From Cardiocondyla obscurior (taxonomy: Eukaryota > Arthropoda > Insecta > Hymenoptera > Formicidae), in contig NC_091876.1 of assembly GCF_019399895.1 (NCBI RefSeq), positions 1,836,381 through 1,900,380 on the forward strand: DNA of 64,000 nucleotides, in the 5' to 3' direction. The notes under the pieces are model-generated. The model was given only the letters and a program-made list of their open reading frames with translations, searched no databases and was not told the DNA's origin. A program made the position numbers and the translations under genes. Below, piece after piece: positions 38,027-50,434 of this stretch (positions within the stretch are counted from its first letter, which is position 1; each line of letters starts with the position of its first letter).

Positions 38027-39760
38027 CTAATTTTTTCTTATCGTATTGCCATTACGAATTTCCGGTCCTTGGCTATTGCAATTTATATTATATCGTTCAG
38101 CGAACGTCACCTTACCGTTTGTTAAACCATTTTGGGTGCCATTGACGCTCTTATTAGTGATCATTTGCTGACTGTTTGTAATCGAACCTAGCGCACTGTT
38201 ACTTTTGCAATCAAATCCATTACTTTGTACTTCGGTCGTCATGGGCTTTGAAATCGAAGTACTTTGATTCTCTGCTAATTGTATCCCTGTAAAATAAAAT
38301 ATCAAATACTCTTCATCAGCATTCAAATATAGTTTTTTTATGCTTATATAAAATTTATAATATAAAAATTAAAATTTTTCTAGCTGAAACACAATACAAA
38401 TAAGAAAATATATAAAATAAATATAACAAAATAGATATTCTCATTTAATTACATGGCTTATTAAATATATGAATGAAGTACCGTGCAAATTGTGACAGTA
38501 TTTGTTAGTACTGCTCCATTCTTCACGTAAACTGAGGTTAAACATGCTATAGTCTGGGTTGCCGGTGACCTCTTTCTCGATTGTCAGAAATTGAGGCAGA
38601 ATGTTTTTCAGTTCATCACCCGTCAACGCCGTGTAGGTTTCAAGCAACATTAAACCTCGACATCTGTAAAATTAGTACAATTTTATATTTATTGTAATAA
38701 TACAATATTCCTTTTTTACCACGAGTGAATGCATGAGTATAAAGCAGAACGATCTTGGCGGAAGTACAAAAGTCTATTTTAATATTTAATAATTTTAACC
38801 TTGGAATTAATTATAACTAAACCACTTCTACTAAATGTTTTTTTAGTCATATTTCTTATGCAAACGTTTGGTTGTCTTGAATTCATTTTACACTAAGTTC
38901 ACTGTTTTATTTTTCCATCGAAGATGGAAAGATAAATATAGTTTAAAGTCCACATTTTAGTTTATTCAATAATGAGAATATTATTTGAACGTTACCTAGG
39001 ATGCGCCGGCTCTCTGTATATATCTAACTGGAAATACTGATTATTGATAAGAAAGCAACGCCGACGCTTAAAAATAGTGAAGTGCGAATCATCTCGTTGG
39101 GCCAGCATATTCAAATAGTCTCGGTGCGTCAGTTGAGTCTTGACCTCAATCACTTGGCCGCACATTTTCGGCCGGCGAATAGTGTGGATATATGACCAGT
39201 GACCTTAAATAATAAAAAAATTTAAATCGCATTACTACAATTAGATTATTAAAGAAGAGAGCTTTTAGCTTGCATGGCAATTTACCTTTCTGGCCACGCT
39301 TGCGCAGCCGAGCCTGCATCTTGGGATTGTTGCTTTGAAGATAATTATGTACAACGTCAAAGTCCTGGAAAGGAGGGAATTCGCTGTCCGCCGGCAACGG
39401 CGCTTTCACAAGGAACTTGACCTTGCGGCTGCTGGCGCGTAACCGGTCGCCGGTATCGATGCCCAGTTTCTGGCACACGCATTCAATCATTCGGCAAATT
39501 TTTGTTTCGAAATCCTGCCTATTATCGATAACGTCGAAGTACGGATGGCCCACCCAAGCAGCTGCGGCCTTATAATCGAGCTCACGTGCGAGTTCGACAC
39601 CCTCGGAACGGCATGCGTGTTCCTCTGTAGAGTAAAAGTCCTCTGCACCGTTTGCAGCTGAAACCATGTGGATGATCTGGTTGTACCTGGTCAACAAAGA
39701 GTACGAGAAAATTAATTCACTAATTTAAAATACAACATATTTATTCCGAAGACAAGCTTA

Positions 39761-39794
<34 letters not shown>

Positions 39795-42700
39795 TAGTAT
39801 AGTTATTCTTAATTTTACCTGTTGTCTCTCAGTTCAACGTTGTTCCATCCGTTTGAAGCCATCATAAGCTCCCACTTATCTTTTGAAATAACTGCAAAAA
39901 TTATTTTCGTTAATATTAACGTTAACGAGAAAGCTTCAACTAAATTTATTCTTTAATGATATGTACTAACAGGCAGAAGCATCCATCGCACCGCGATCAC
40001 AAATGATCAGGCAATTTCTCGAGCAGCTCTCACCCAGTTGAAAGAACGTGTTTTCGATTTGTATCATCGTGCGTAAAAGATTTTCCTGAAATTTGAATCC
40101 TGCAACACAAATATTAAAGCGATTAAAATAATTGATATTTTCGCTTGTTTCAAGTATTGTTTGAGTAAAATGATCTGCACGTGGACTTCGACGATACCTG
40201 AAGCGCTAGCTTGAATAATGTAATTTATCGTAATAAAGGGAGCCTAAAGTTCTACGAAAGGAAGCCTTTAAAATACCTAGCTCGATAAATTTCTTCAAAA
40301 ACAATTTCGTGTTACATCTCTTTTTAAAAGAGATTCTGTCGAGATGGACGGACGATCCTCATTCATTCAAATAAAATTCGTCAACTTTTAGTAGTTTCTT
40401 TTTTTGATATTCGTGTATTTAATAGCTTTATAATTTCGCTTACATTACTGTATTAAAAATTTGCGAAATAAATATATCTTAAATAGTTTTATTTCACAAT
40501 AAGCAGATTAATAAAAATAAAAAAAAAAATAAAAATTTGGTTTAAGACTAAGAAGTGCACGAGGACTTGTTTCTCGTGGGCGGGAATTTTAGAGTGCTTC
40601 GAGTTTCAATGCCGAGACACAATGAAGTATAAAGATCAAATATCAACAGAATAATAAGTAAAATACACGATATTGTGCCGATACGCAGGTCGAGACTACG
40701 AGAAGCGATCGATAAGCGAGAAGATACGACTAAGGGATAAAATAAACTACTATGCCTACTAGACGACAAGGTAAAAAGTGTATCGATTGACTTATAAAAA
40801 GCCGGTTACTCCGGCAAATTAAAGAGAGATACCGATTTTAAAAGAGACAAAATACCGATCACAGATTGTAAAGTTCTTTTACTTTAATGATTAGAGATTG
40901 TTTTACTTGGTAACATCTTTCGCCTTCAGTTTTATTAAATCAATATCTATGTCATGTGTAGTACCAATTAGTTTCTCTTCATTCCATAAATTCACGAAAA
41001 GAATGAATTATTAATTCCTGACGCAAGAACGATACATTATTACGATAAATGTCTACTTAATGCACTACGCCTGGAGACAATCAACATAATTAATATTCTT
41101 TGCAACGATACGGTGGAAAATTTGAAATAAATCAATCGCTAAAAATTTTCTTTGAACGTGTTTAAATTACTCGTTGATTTTCTTGCGTCTTACGTTGAAG
41201 ATTTTCATCGTGTCTCAGGCCACACTCTAGCGCTCTATAATTCGGACTCACCCACACCGGAATTGACTTTCAGGATCTCCGGCCACCTCGCCTTGCCTTT
41301 GTAAGAGGCATCGCTCCTATGATCTAGATGTGAGGATTTCGCGTGCAAAGGACTTGGGTTCTCCGCTAGAATCAACCTTGATCTTGGTACCATGCCATCC
41401 AGAGATTCAAATTGAAAAAGAACGCTGTGCTTTTGCACCAAGTGGCTGAATCGCGAGAGTAAGAGTCGTAGGATTAAAAGGAACCCTATCAGGATGGGAA
41501 TATAAATTCAGGCTTCGTATCTACGACGTCGGAGTGTACCTTGATCCCTGCGCGTTATTCCTTCCACATAGTTCAATTTTGTTTTCCTTCTTTTTAAACG
41601 AAATTAAATGAAATATTTTCCTCGAGGATAAATTTAACGGATGTCAACACTTTAATATCGCCGGCGAAAGAAACGCGCGGATCGTATTACCCCAGAATCG
41701 AGTCTCACGTTTCAAAACGTCGGTTTTATCGTTGGACACCCATTTTTGACTGACGAATGTGCCTTCGCGAGAAAATAGCTGAACGGGCAAGGACGGGATG
41801 GAGAAAAAAACCTAATCTAAGCCGGAAGATACAAACGTAAGTGAACCGGCAACGCACCGTCGGCCGTAAAATTGTAATTACAAAGAAATTATTATAATTG
41901 ACTAATGACCCTGAATGTAATGACGCGCGCGAATCGTGTACCATGTCATAAATATTAGATTACGTTCAGGACGGTGATAAAACGTGTGCGCGAAACGTAA
42001 GCAAAGGAAGCCTAACGTTGAGCGATTCGCATTCGTTCGTATTCGTTCAAGGGCGAGCTGATTAAAGACACACAATCGTCTTACGTAAGGGTAAGACGAA
42101 CGTGGCATTTCGTGTGACGATCATCGACGCGACGTAACAAAGTTATTACCTTATCTCGACGCTAAACGTTAAAATCTACCGTCATGTGTTAGATGATCGG
42201 GCGGAAGGTTTAAAAATAAAAAATAAAAAAAGACTTTAAAGCGACTAAACGGCGCATACGTTTTAGCTCGTCTAAACGCGCGTGATATGTCTCGCCGCGA
42301 GGTGTAACGAAATTACATTTGCAAGAGGAATAATAGTACAAGGGATCAAAAATAGAACCGAATGGTAAATCAATTGACACGGCTGCGAGACGTGCAACCG
42401 ACACGGGCGATAATGAAACTTCGCGTAACCGCGCCGGATGCCGGACAAAGTCCTCTCGATACATCATACACCGGAAGGCCAAGTCTAGCGTAAGCCAGGA
42501 ATTTTAACGCGTTATGCAATCGGTCTCTCCGTGTCGTTGGCAAAAGCGAGCAAGCTCGCGGTGGGAGATCCGTCGCCCTCGCGAAACGTAGCGGACTCTT
42601 CACTTCACGGATGAGATCCGTCGAAGCTTTCGAGGATTCAACGTTTCATACGCGACACAACAGGTCGAACTGGTTTTCTTTATCTTCTTTTTTTTCCCCT

Positions 42701-45700
42701 CCCTCTTTTTTTTTCTTCCTGTCGTCGTATCGAGATGCCAAGTTTTTTTGTTTTTTTTTTTTCTTTCTTTTTCTCTTTCCCTCTCGTCTACTCTACCTCG
42801 CACGTTGCAAAACTTGGGATTTTTCCGTCCGCGTTTGTTCTCACGTCGCGATTGCGCTGGTTGACGCAATTCCTCGCATTACCGGGATAATGCGTCCGAA
42901 CCGCGATTTACCAAGGTCGGGGAAAAATAACGCACCTCGCACGCACCCGATTAGTCTCCTTCCGGGGAATTGAGCGTGAAAAAATAGGAGGATGGTGGCC
43001 CGACGATCAGTTACTAAATCCGTCGAGTTAGATGAACCTACCTAATTAATCGTTAATTAATTTTTGCACCGCCTATCGTTGAAAAAAAAATTTTTTTTAC
43101 GTCGTGGAACGCGCACTGTCGAGCACCGAAAAATCGCTCGAGTATGATGAGGAACAGGGAAGTGTGCGAGTGTGTGCATATGTGTGTAAATAAAAACGAT
43201 GTAATCAGCGAACTTACCCTCCTCCGCATTCAGGTCTGAAAACTTGATGCCGCCACTGAAATGGAAAGAAAGCAGATAGCAAATATGAGACAATTGCACG
43301 AGGCACGCGCTACACGCGTGAGTGTTTTAATTAATTGAGTTTAATCGAAAGTATTTGCAACACTATTGTGACGGTGGGACGGTATTAAATATCACGCAGT
43401 TGCAATCGCAGCGGCAATTGAAGGGGTTCATTGTTACGCGGACCATTTAAAAATCATCTTCAGGCCTCTCCTCTACCCGACATTACAATCTCCTTTTTGA
43501 AGACCATTTCACAAATTTTTCCTCGCAACAATTGATATATCACGCGAACGAGGGCGAATGGCTTTATTTCATTCTTCAGAAGTTTTTTTCTTTTTTTTTT
43601 TTTTTTTTAACCCTGCAATGCTTTAAACGCACACGTGCAAGAATATGCGGGACGTGTCTTAATTTCATAATACTTTCAGTGAACTTTTAATAAACCTTCA
43701 AAACTTATTTCAAATTCTTTTCTTACGGAATCTAACTCCAGAAGGAACCTTCTAAAATTATTCTCTCGACGATTTTATTCTCGAGTTCCATCACGAAAGC
43801 ATTTCAGAGTTAATTCGAAAGCAAATCGCACTTTTATGCGGGGGTGACTCTCGTTCCAATTTCTCTCTCTCTTTCTCTCTATGTCACACACACATATACA
43901 TACACACACACTCTCTCTCTCTCTTGCTTTTTGTTCTTTTTCTTTACTTTTTTTTTTGGTTGTAAATTTGTGATCGTATAATTGCATACCTGAGCAGCAC
44001 GGTCGCTGTCTCGGGGACACGAAACACCTGAAAAAGAAGATAACCACCGCTCTATCGAATCCAAAACGAAGGGTAAGAGCCCCCCGAAACTAGATCACGT
44101 TTCTTTTCGGAAATCTCTGCTCGGCTATACTGCCTCAATTCGCGATAAATTTATAACATTTAATTAGAGCAGTTCAAGAAACATCGTTGTCGTGTTTCCC
44201 TTTTTCTTTTTTTTTTATGATACGTTTGACGTTAAATTTAAAATACATTATGCTCCATGGGGAGACGAGGAATGAAAAAAATAGTTAGATTATACCATAA
44301 ATGCGTTTATCCTTGACTCGAATTATTGTACAGCACGCGATAATCGAACGATGTGTTCTGCAAGTAGTACAGCAGACTCTATACAGAATGGCAATCATCC
44401 CCTTCTCGGTTATACTGGCAATAACGAAACTACGCCTTGCATTACGTTAAAAATACTATACGGCATCTGTCGAATCGAATTTAACAATGGCAACGAGCGA
44501 ACATCGCTCGGAAAGAAAAGCAAAAGATCAGCACAAGGAGGAACATTCGCGACAAAGATCTCTATTTTTTTCTTTTTCTTTTTTTTTTTCCTTTTCTTTT
44601 ACGTAAGGTATTTTGCTCTGAAAGCTCGAAAAGTTTTACCTACCTTCCAACCCATGTTCTCGAAGAAAGTGCACAGTCTGGTCTGCCCGGTTGTTTTACC
44701 ACCACATGGACCTGAAATTACGAATACGTGGTTAGATCAAATTAGGCTGCACTAAGTTTTGTAAAAAAAAAAAAGTATGTGAGATCGAGAGGTCGGCATT
44801 GATACGCGCGAGCATCGTTTTGCATGGGCTAAACCTACTTCGCGATATTAACGTCTCTTCTTTCGTTTTTTTTTTTTATTGTGCAAATTAAACGACGAAT
44901 ATAAAAAGGTCCAGACGCTAATAAAAGTCAAATTTACTATAATTGGCGCGCGTCGGGGTGACTATTAACTTGTCGCGACGTTATACATCGTATTCATTAG
45001 GAATGACGGCAACTTCTTTTAAGTTCACCATCGTGTGACTACAATTGATCGTTTAAATTAAGCTCGGTAACTTTACGTTTTCGTTTATCGGGTACACTGT
45101 CAGCGGTAGCGGTCGTAAAATTTAAGTTCCTGCATACATTTTCGAGTCACTCACATTACATTCCTTCGCATTATTTCGACGATATCATTTCTGTTCAGTT
45201 CACTCTACGTTTTGCAATTTTTCGTAATGTCAAGTAAGGCCATTAATAAGTATATAAGATAACGCGTAGTCCAAGATAATACGAATTCGACAAGGCCACC
45301 CAGCGTAACGCTATCTAATTCGGGTGACTTCCGGTTTTTATCTTTCTGAAATGAACATAAATATAAGAAAACATTCGCTTATCAAGGTAAAGAGAAAAAA
45401 AAAAAAAATAACAGTGACTCATTTAACACGGGTGTCTAAGAAACGTCTGTGAATATGCGCCTGATACTCGATAGCCGATGTATACGATATTCAGTTATCA
45501 TTAAAAAGACTTATGTAAATGACAATAATCTAGGTCTTATCGGTAAAGTTTATACTGCGCTGATATATGTAGAACTTGTTAATGCGCGGTGGATAAACGG
45601 TACAAGCGACACGAGCAGCGAAAGGCAATTAATTAAGCGGTAAAACTTCGTTCCGCAGTTCGAGTAAAGTTTAATAAAAATTATGCTAACGGACTTGTTC

Positions 45701-47408
45701 CCGGCGAACCTTTCTGACGGGGTCACCCGGTACAACGTTGCGGCCGCGTGTCCTCTACGTGAAATCGATCGTCATCCGCGCGTGGCTTGTGATAATGTCC
45801 AAACGTTGCAAAATGTTGCAAAGGGTGACGAGAAACAGTGTGACGCGACGTTGTGAACAGCGAGATGAGTCCAGAGTCAGTCTCCCATTACCAAAGTTTC
45901 AGTATCATTAACGGAACCCGCGATATTACCTGCATTTCTACCGCAGTTGCTCCTTTATTTTTTTTTTCTACGCTGGCCCTGAAGAGCTCTCGACATGCTT
46001 TAGAAAAATTCCGATAATCAAGAACCTGGGATCTCATATGTGCCGCGCCTCCTTTACACTTCTGTTGTTACTATTAAAAAAAAAAGAAAAAAATTGTTTT
46101 TCTATTTTAAACTGCAGTTCTTTTCTCTCCAAGTGATTGTTCGTTTGAAAAATGTAAGATTCAGGTAGTTAAACTTGAATAGAATAGAACTCACTTCTCA
46201 TACAATAAAACTAAAGCAGGCTCTGCGTTTTCAAATATCCATTTCCTTGCATTATATCTCGTCGATTACTCTTTTATTTTTATTTTTTTTGTTTTTTGAA
46301 ACGTACCCAGAACTTTCTGAAAAGACGCCAAAACTTCATTATATCGATGTCATGTTTCAATTATATACTTTAATATTGTAAATGGGATACTGACTCCTTC
46401 ACGAAGTTTGCGCTTTCGTGTCGGTAAATCGCACAGGTTTTTTTTTCCTTTTTCTTGGCCGCGGATTTCCGACCTTGCTCATCATTTGACCGACGAACGA
46501 GAGAAAAACGCACCACGTGTGCTGCGGATGCTCTTCATTCACGCTCCAATCGAGAAAAAGTCTTTCATGTTTTCGCCCCGGCGTTCGTTTTCAAAGTAGA
46601 GAGATTCAAAGAATATGAAAAAAGGAAGAGGATATGTGCCAGTGCTTTGTTTTCCTTCAAAAGCAGGGATGGAACTTTCGGCGAAGCTGAAAACAATTTT
46701 AGGAATATTCTTGAGCAAAGCACACGTTTCAAGGTCTCTCTCGTTTTATTTTACCGCGTATATTCAACTCGAATTTCGTCGCGATTAACGCATCGGTTTT
46801 TCCCTCCCCGAGTTGGCGAAACATTGTTCGAAAAAGAACAACAGTTCTTTATTAAAATACCGAGCATGTAAAACGTTTTTTTTTCTTCCACACCGGCTGA
46901 CGTGAGACGAGCAAAGAATCGAGCGCTCGGTCCAAAATGTGCACACGAGCACGCAGGTTTAAAATAGGCCGAAGGCGAATAAGTGGAACGTAAATATATA
47001 AAATAGAGAGAGGTAATTCAATTATGAGGGGCCAATATTAACTAACTTTTTTTACAACCCCAATATTTTGTAATAAAACACCTGTAAAAAAATTGAATTA
47101 CTCGCAAGAGACTTGGTACGAGAAGAACAAGTCTTTAAACTCGCGAATTTCAAGGACAAAATACCCTCCCCCCTCCAAAAAAAAAAAAAAAATCAATGGG
47201 AGACTTTCCGCGCTGCAACGGTCGAGATCGTCTAATTACCGATGTCACGACAATTAACGAGGTTGAGTGATCAGGTCTAAAAAGGGATGATCGCGAACGA
47301 GGTCGGTCTACCGCTCTCTCGATTTATTGCGTGCTACAGGTCATAGTGTTATCCCCATTGTTACGTACCACCGGTTAGCACCAACTTGTACACGCGTTTT
47401 TGATCCAT
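38027..47408 (-). CDS. Ttd14: TRPL translocation defect protein 14 homologue
   Basis: Ten exons (minus): 47408-47369, 44711-44644, 44027-43990, 43255-43218, 40099-39971, 39891-39819, 39686-39286, 39203-38996, 38663-38482 and 38286-38027. They sum to 1,437 nt, one frame, 478 residues, close to the length I recall for fly Ttd14. A P-loop (GGPCGGKTT, residues 13-21) is split across exons 1 and 2; a Walker-B-like ICDRGAMD follows at about residue 93-101. The later half (from about residue 210) matches the CYTH-like domain, and the last 85 residues are low-complexity, rich in Asn/Ser. In Drosophila the protein binds GTP and phosphoinositide and is needed for light-driven movement of the TRPL channel in photoreceptors; that role here is by homology. 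I chose ATG 47408 because it directly precedes the P-loop strand; an in-frame ATG at 47711 would add an Arg/Pro-rich stretch. The exon 5-6 junction (GCCT|gttagt) gives Phe105. A possible extra exon lies at 41485-41252. Confidence 0.93.
39764..39791. repeat. Poly(T) run of 28 inside a Ttd14 intron
   Basis: An uninterrupted T run just upstream, on the plus strand, of exon 6 (39819-39891). On the gene strand it is a poly(A) stretch shortly after the exon 6 donor. Confidence 0.85.
41252..41485 (-). other. Possible phase-1 cassette exon of Ttd14
   Basis: Within intron 4 the minus strand has an acceptor-like CCTGATAG at 41490-41486 followed by an open 234-nt stretch ending at GTGTGG|gtgagt (41252). 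Both ends are phase 1, exactly as needed between exon 4 (ends phase 1) and exon 5 (starts with two bases), so inclusion would add 78 codons without a shift. It would begin with a hydrophobic run (FLLILRLLL). An internal ATG at about 41396 could instead make it an alternative first exon, giving a form without the P-loop. It is unsupported by family knowledge and could be chance. Confidence 0.3.
42664..42790. repeat. Pyrimidine tract
   Basis: Two long C/T blocks (about 42,671-42,720 and 42,740-42,785) in Ttd14 intron 4, with T runs up to 12. Probably a simple-sequence tract. Confidence 0.75.
43862..43924. repeat. CT/CA compound microsatellite
   Basis: CTCTCT, then CACACA with some TATA, then CTCTCT again. 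It lies in intron 3 of Ttd14, about 65 bp past the exon 3 donor. Confidence 0.9.
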
Positions 47409-47409
47409 C

Positions 47410-48070
47410 GCTGTTGGCAGCAGTTCTATTTGGACCGAAATCGTTCTCCTCTTCCGCTCCCACCCGGCCGTCCCGATAGCGACGACGACGACGAGCCTTC
47501 CTCGAAGGGGTTGCGCCGGGTTTGTCCTCCCTTCCGACGTAACGGGGAGACGCCGAGGGTGACGAATGTGCGACACTCGAGGGCGGCGGTGGTCGGTACT
47601 ACATAAATACCTGGTGGCGCATCTTGGGTCGGCGCGTGCTCGACCGCGTGTACAGACGATACATCGGGAAGGAGGTTGAGGGAGGAGAGGGACACACCGA
47701 CGAGCGACCAACGTGAACCCCCGCGAAGGCGCGAATTCACTTGACCAGGCAAATCGAAGGTTCGTTCGTGGCTATCTCCTTTCACCGCGGACGTCCGTCT
47801 CTTGCTGCGGTGCGATGAGGGCGACGATACCTCGTCACGGTACGTTGGCACTGATAAACGCGCACGTCCAACCCGTACTCTGGCTCGGATGCATCTGAAT
47901 AATTGTTACGCGGAGCGAAGAGTGGAGGCCGCGGACTACGAAATGGCGGTGCAGCAGGTGCAGCTGGACACGACTTGTAGCACGGCTGCCTGCGCGCTCT
48001 CGCGGCGATCCGCTTCCGCGCAAAATTCAAAACGTGCCAAACTATACCATTGTCTTCATTTACGAGATAG
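47410..48070 (-). promoter_or_regulatory. CpG-rich 5' flank of Ttd14
   Basis: The 600 bases upstream of the chosen Ttd14 start are strongly CpG-rich against AT-rich surroundings, including a CGACGACGACGACG run near 47,480. This is the expected place for the promoter and 5' untranslated region. ORFs on both strands here (up to 141 codons) are compositional shadows. Confidence 0.4.
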
Positions 48071-49845
48071 ATAAGTACTTTTTTCTTTTTTTTTGTATAA
48101 TAAAAACTACTTGGTTTTTATTTGACGCTTCACGGTCACATGATGACGTTTAGTAAAAACACAAAGTCTTCTAGAAAAGAAAAAGTTAATTAAAGATTGT
48201 TAAAATATTCAAAAATATTTTTGTCAGTACATAATTAAATCTACTTAAATTTGTATAAATATCGAATCGCCCTACTAATAATATCATATAAAAAAAAGTA
48301 CAATTTATTGTTTAAATAGTAATTTCAGAAATTTACAAGCATTAAAAGAGATTTTCGGTCGATTACGGTTACGCTTTTTCACGTTGGTTATTATTTTTAC
48401 GTTTACGTAATTTGACGAGCCTTATCGTGAGATCACGAGGAGCTCGTAACTTTCCGTCTTTATATATTTAACTCCCCACGTCGAGGTGACCCGTTTAAAC
48501 TTTGCAGAACACCTTGATGGAAAATAAACGCAATCAACATCTTTTTATCAGTACCGTTTGCGCGACTGCAATAAAAATAATGGCCTTGGCACAGACAGCA
48601 CGTTTCTCTCAGTTTTCTTAATTATTTTATCCTCATATTGCCAACAAGATTATTTTCTTTTCGTCGCTGAATGAATTTCGAGGAGTAAAAACACCTTCAA
48701 TCGGAAGATTTGATTCTTTTGTATTTTTCCCATTTTTATATTTACAATATCTCTCTTTTTCTCTTATTTATTAGTAACATTACCTAATGTACAGTTAACG
48801 CTTTCATTAAACAGCACCGAGATCTACTGTAATTATGATCAATGATATATATTTATATAATGTTCAGAACAATTAGAAGATCGTTCGTCCCCGATTTATC
48901 CACTAGTGAACTTTAATTCTTAAAGATTTAATGTCTTAATAAACAAAATGTACAGTACGATATTATTAAAAAAAAAATCAAAATAATTTTAATAAAAAAT
49001 ATATATAATAACAAGTTTACATACGCCGTCCAACAAGAGAATAACCTCAGAGCGCGCATAGGCAGGTAAAGTGAGAAGAACTTGACGCCTTATTTTGATG
49101 TTGTATATCTGGTCGACAACTATTTTTTTTTTTTTTTTAGCTAGAAAATTAAGCGGATTAAAAGATTTTGATAATTAAATTTAATTTTAATTAAAATATG
49201 TTTTAAATATACATATTGTTGTATACTTACAATTGCATTCGTAACACAGAATTGAACCATTTGACAGGTATTTTAGTAATTAGCAATATGCCAAATGATC
49301 CAGTAGCCCTGCATTATCCGTTGCTAGCTGACGAACAGCACAAGCAGCAGCAGTAGTAGTGAAATCTCGTCTCCTCCAAGGTTATTCTCTCATTAGTTAG
49401 TACTTCGATGCCTATTTAAAGAAAGAACAAAGAATTAAAAATATAAAATTAATATATCAAATATCTGTCGAAAAATTAATATCCAGAAAAAAATTAAACG
49501 AGCTATATCCACTATTGTAGATACATACATATGTGTACTACGTTTTTCTTTAACGTAGGAAAAAAATGACCAAGATTTTTAATGTCACAGCTAAAGATCT
49601 CGAAATTCTTTATTCTAAACAAGCAGTTTGACGAGCATCGCTTTAATTATTAGGCACTGCGGATAAATTACGTTCATCAACAATCTCTTTTAGGTAAAAT
49701 ATATAATTAATAACATTATTTCTCGATATTATTTTAAACATTCAGAATATTTCATCATTGCGCAGTATGAATTAATAATTTCTACAGATTTGTTTTTTTT
49801 TTAAGAATATTAGAATTAGTAAAAATTATCAATTTATACTCAAGA

Positions 49846-49874
49846 ATATATATATATGTATATATATATATATT
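49846..49874. repeat. (TA)n microsatellite
   Basis: ATATATATATGTATATATATATATAT, here given only as a TA repeat with one G. Located in the spacer left of KLHDC10. Confidence 0.85.
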
Positions 49875-49950
49875 ATACAGCATATTAGACAATGTAAAGG
49901 CAGAATAAATATACTGTACATTAAATATGTTATTAATAAATTATATCTTA

Positions 49951-50046
49951 GGCCCAGTTTCACCAACGTGAATTAATCTAATCGGTCGGTTAAAACCCTA
50001 GAAGTTAACTAACCGATTAAATTAACTACGTTGGTAAAACCAAGCC
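49951..50046. mobile_element. Foldback (MITE-like) element, 96 bp
   Basis: The left arm (from GGCCCAGTTTCACCAACGT) and the reverse complement of the right arm (from GGCTTGGTTTTACCAACGT) align over about 45 bases with a short central part, so nearly the whole element folds on itself. Both arms contain the AATCGGT core near the centre. There is no ORF. It looks like a short non-autonomous palindromic element; I cannot assign the transposon family and see no convincing target-site duplication. Confidence 0.6.
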
Positions 50047-50206
50047 TTTGATGCGTAATCTTATCTTTATATAATTTTTAAAATTATTCTTATTCTTAGA
50101 TTTGTACATTTTTTAAAGAGATGCATCAATTGCTATTAATATTAAGAAAATAGCGCAATTTGAATATTAAATATTGGATTAAAATGCAAATTTGAGAGAG
50201 GACAAA

Positions 50207-50212
50207 TTTATT
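50207..50212 (-). terminator. Candidate poly(A) signal of KLHDC10
   Basis: TTTATT on the plus strand reads AATAAA on the gene strand, about 225 nt after the stop codon. Hexamer evidence only. Confidence 0.25.
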
Positions 50213-50434
50213 ATTTCGCAAACAACTTGTATTATTAGTCATAATTTTAATAAACAGGACTATGGAATTACTTTAATTATTATTGTTACTACGTAATAAA
50301 TATTATAAAAAAATTGCGTTAAAAATTATATATCGAAAAATTGAATAACCGAAGCGTATCCAAACGCCTTCAAGTGCGTATAGCGCAAGAAATATTTGAT
50401 TTAAGAAGTCAGTAATATTGATAAAACTAAAAAT

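Larger units (their letters stand above)
40100..43217 (-). other. Ttd14 intron 4 (3.1 kb)
   Basis: It separates the exon ending GAGGAG|G from the exon starting GATTCAAATTT. It contains the possible cassette exon at 41252-41485, a CpG-richer block (41,960-42,600) and a strong pyrimidine tract on the plus strand at 42,664-42,790. Other ORFs in it show no support. Confidence 0.7.
48075..50430. other. AT-rich spacer between Ttd14 and KLHDC10
   Basis: No exon or ORF of note. It holds homopolymer runs, a (TA)n microsatellite (49846-49874), a foldback element (49951-50046) and probably the 3' untranslated region of the KLHDC10 gene at its right edge. Confidence 0.5.

Noticed and set aside
47409..47711. 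In-frame upstream extension of Ttd14 exon 1
   Set aside because: It would add about 100 Arg/Pro-rich residues from CpG-rich 5' DNA; the known family starts close to the P-loop, so ATG 47408 was preferred.
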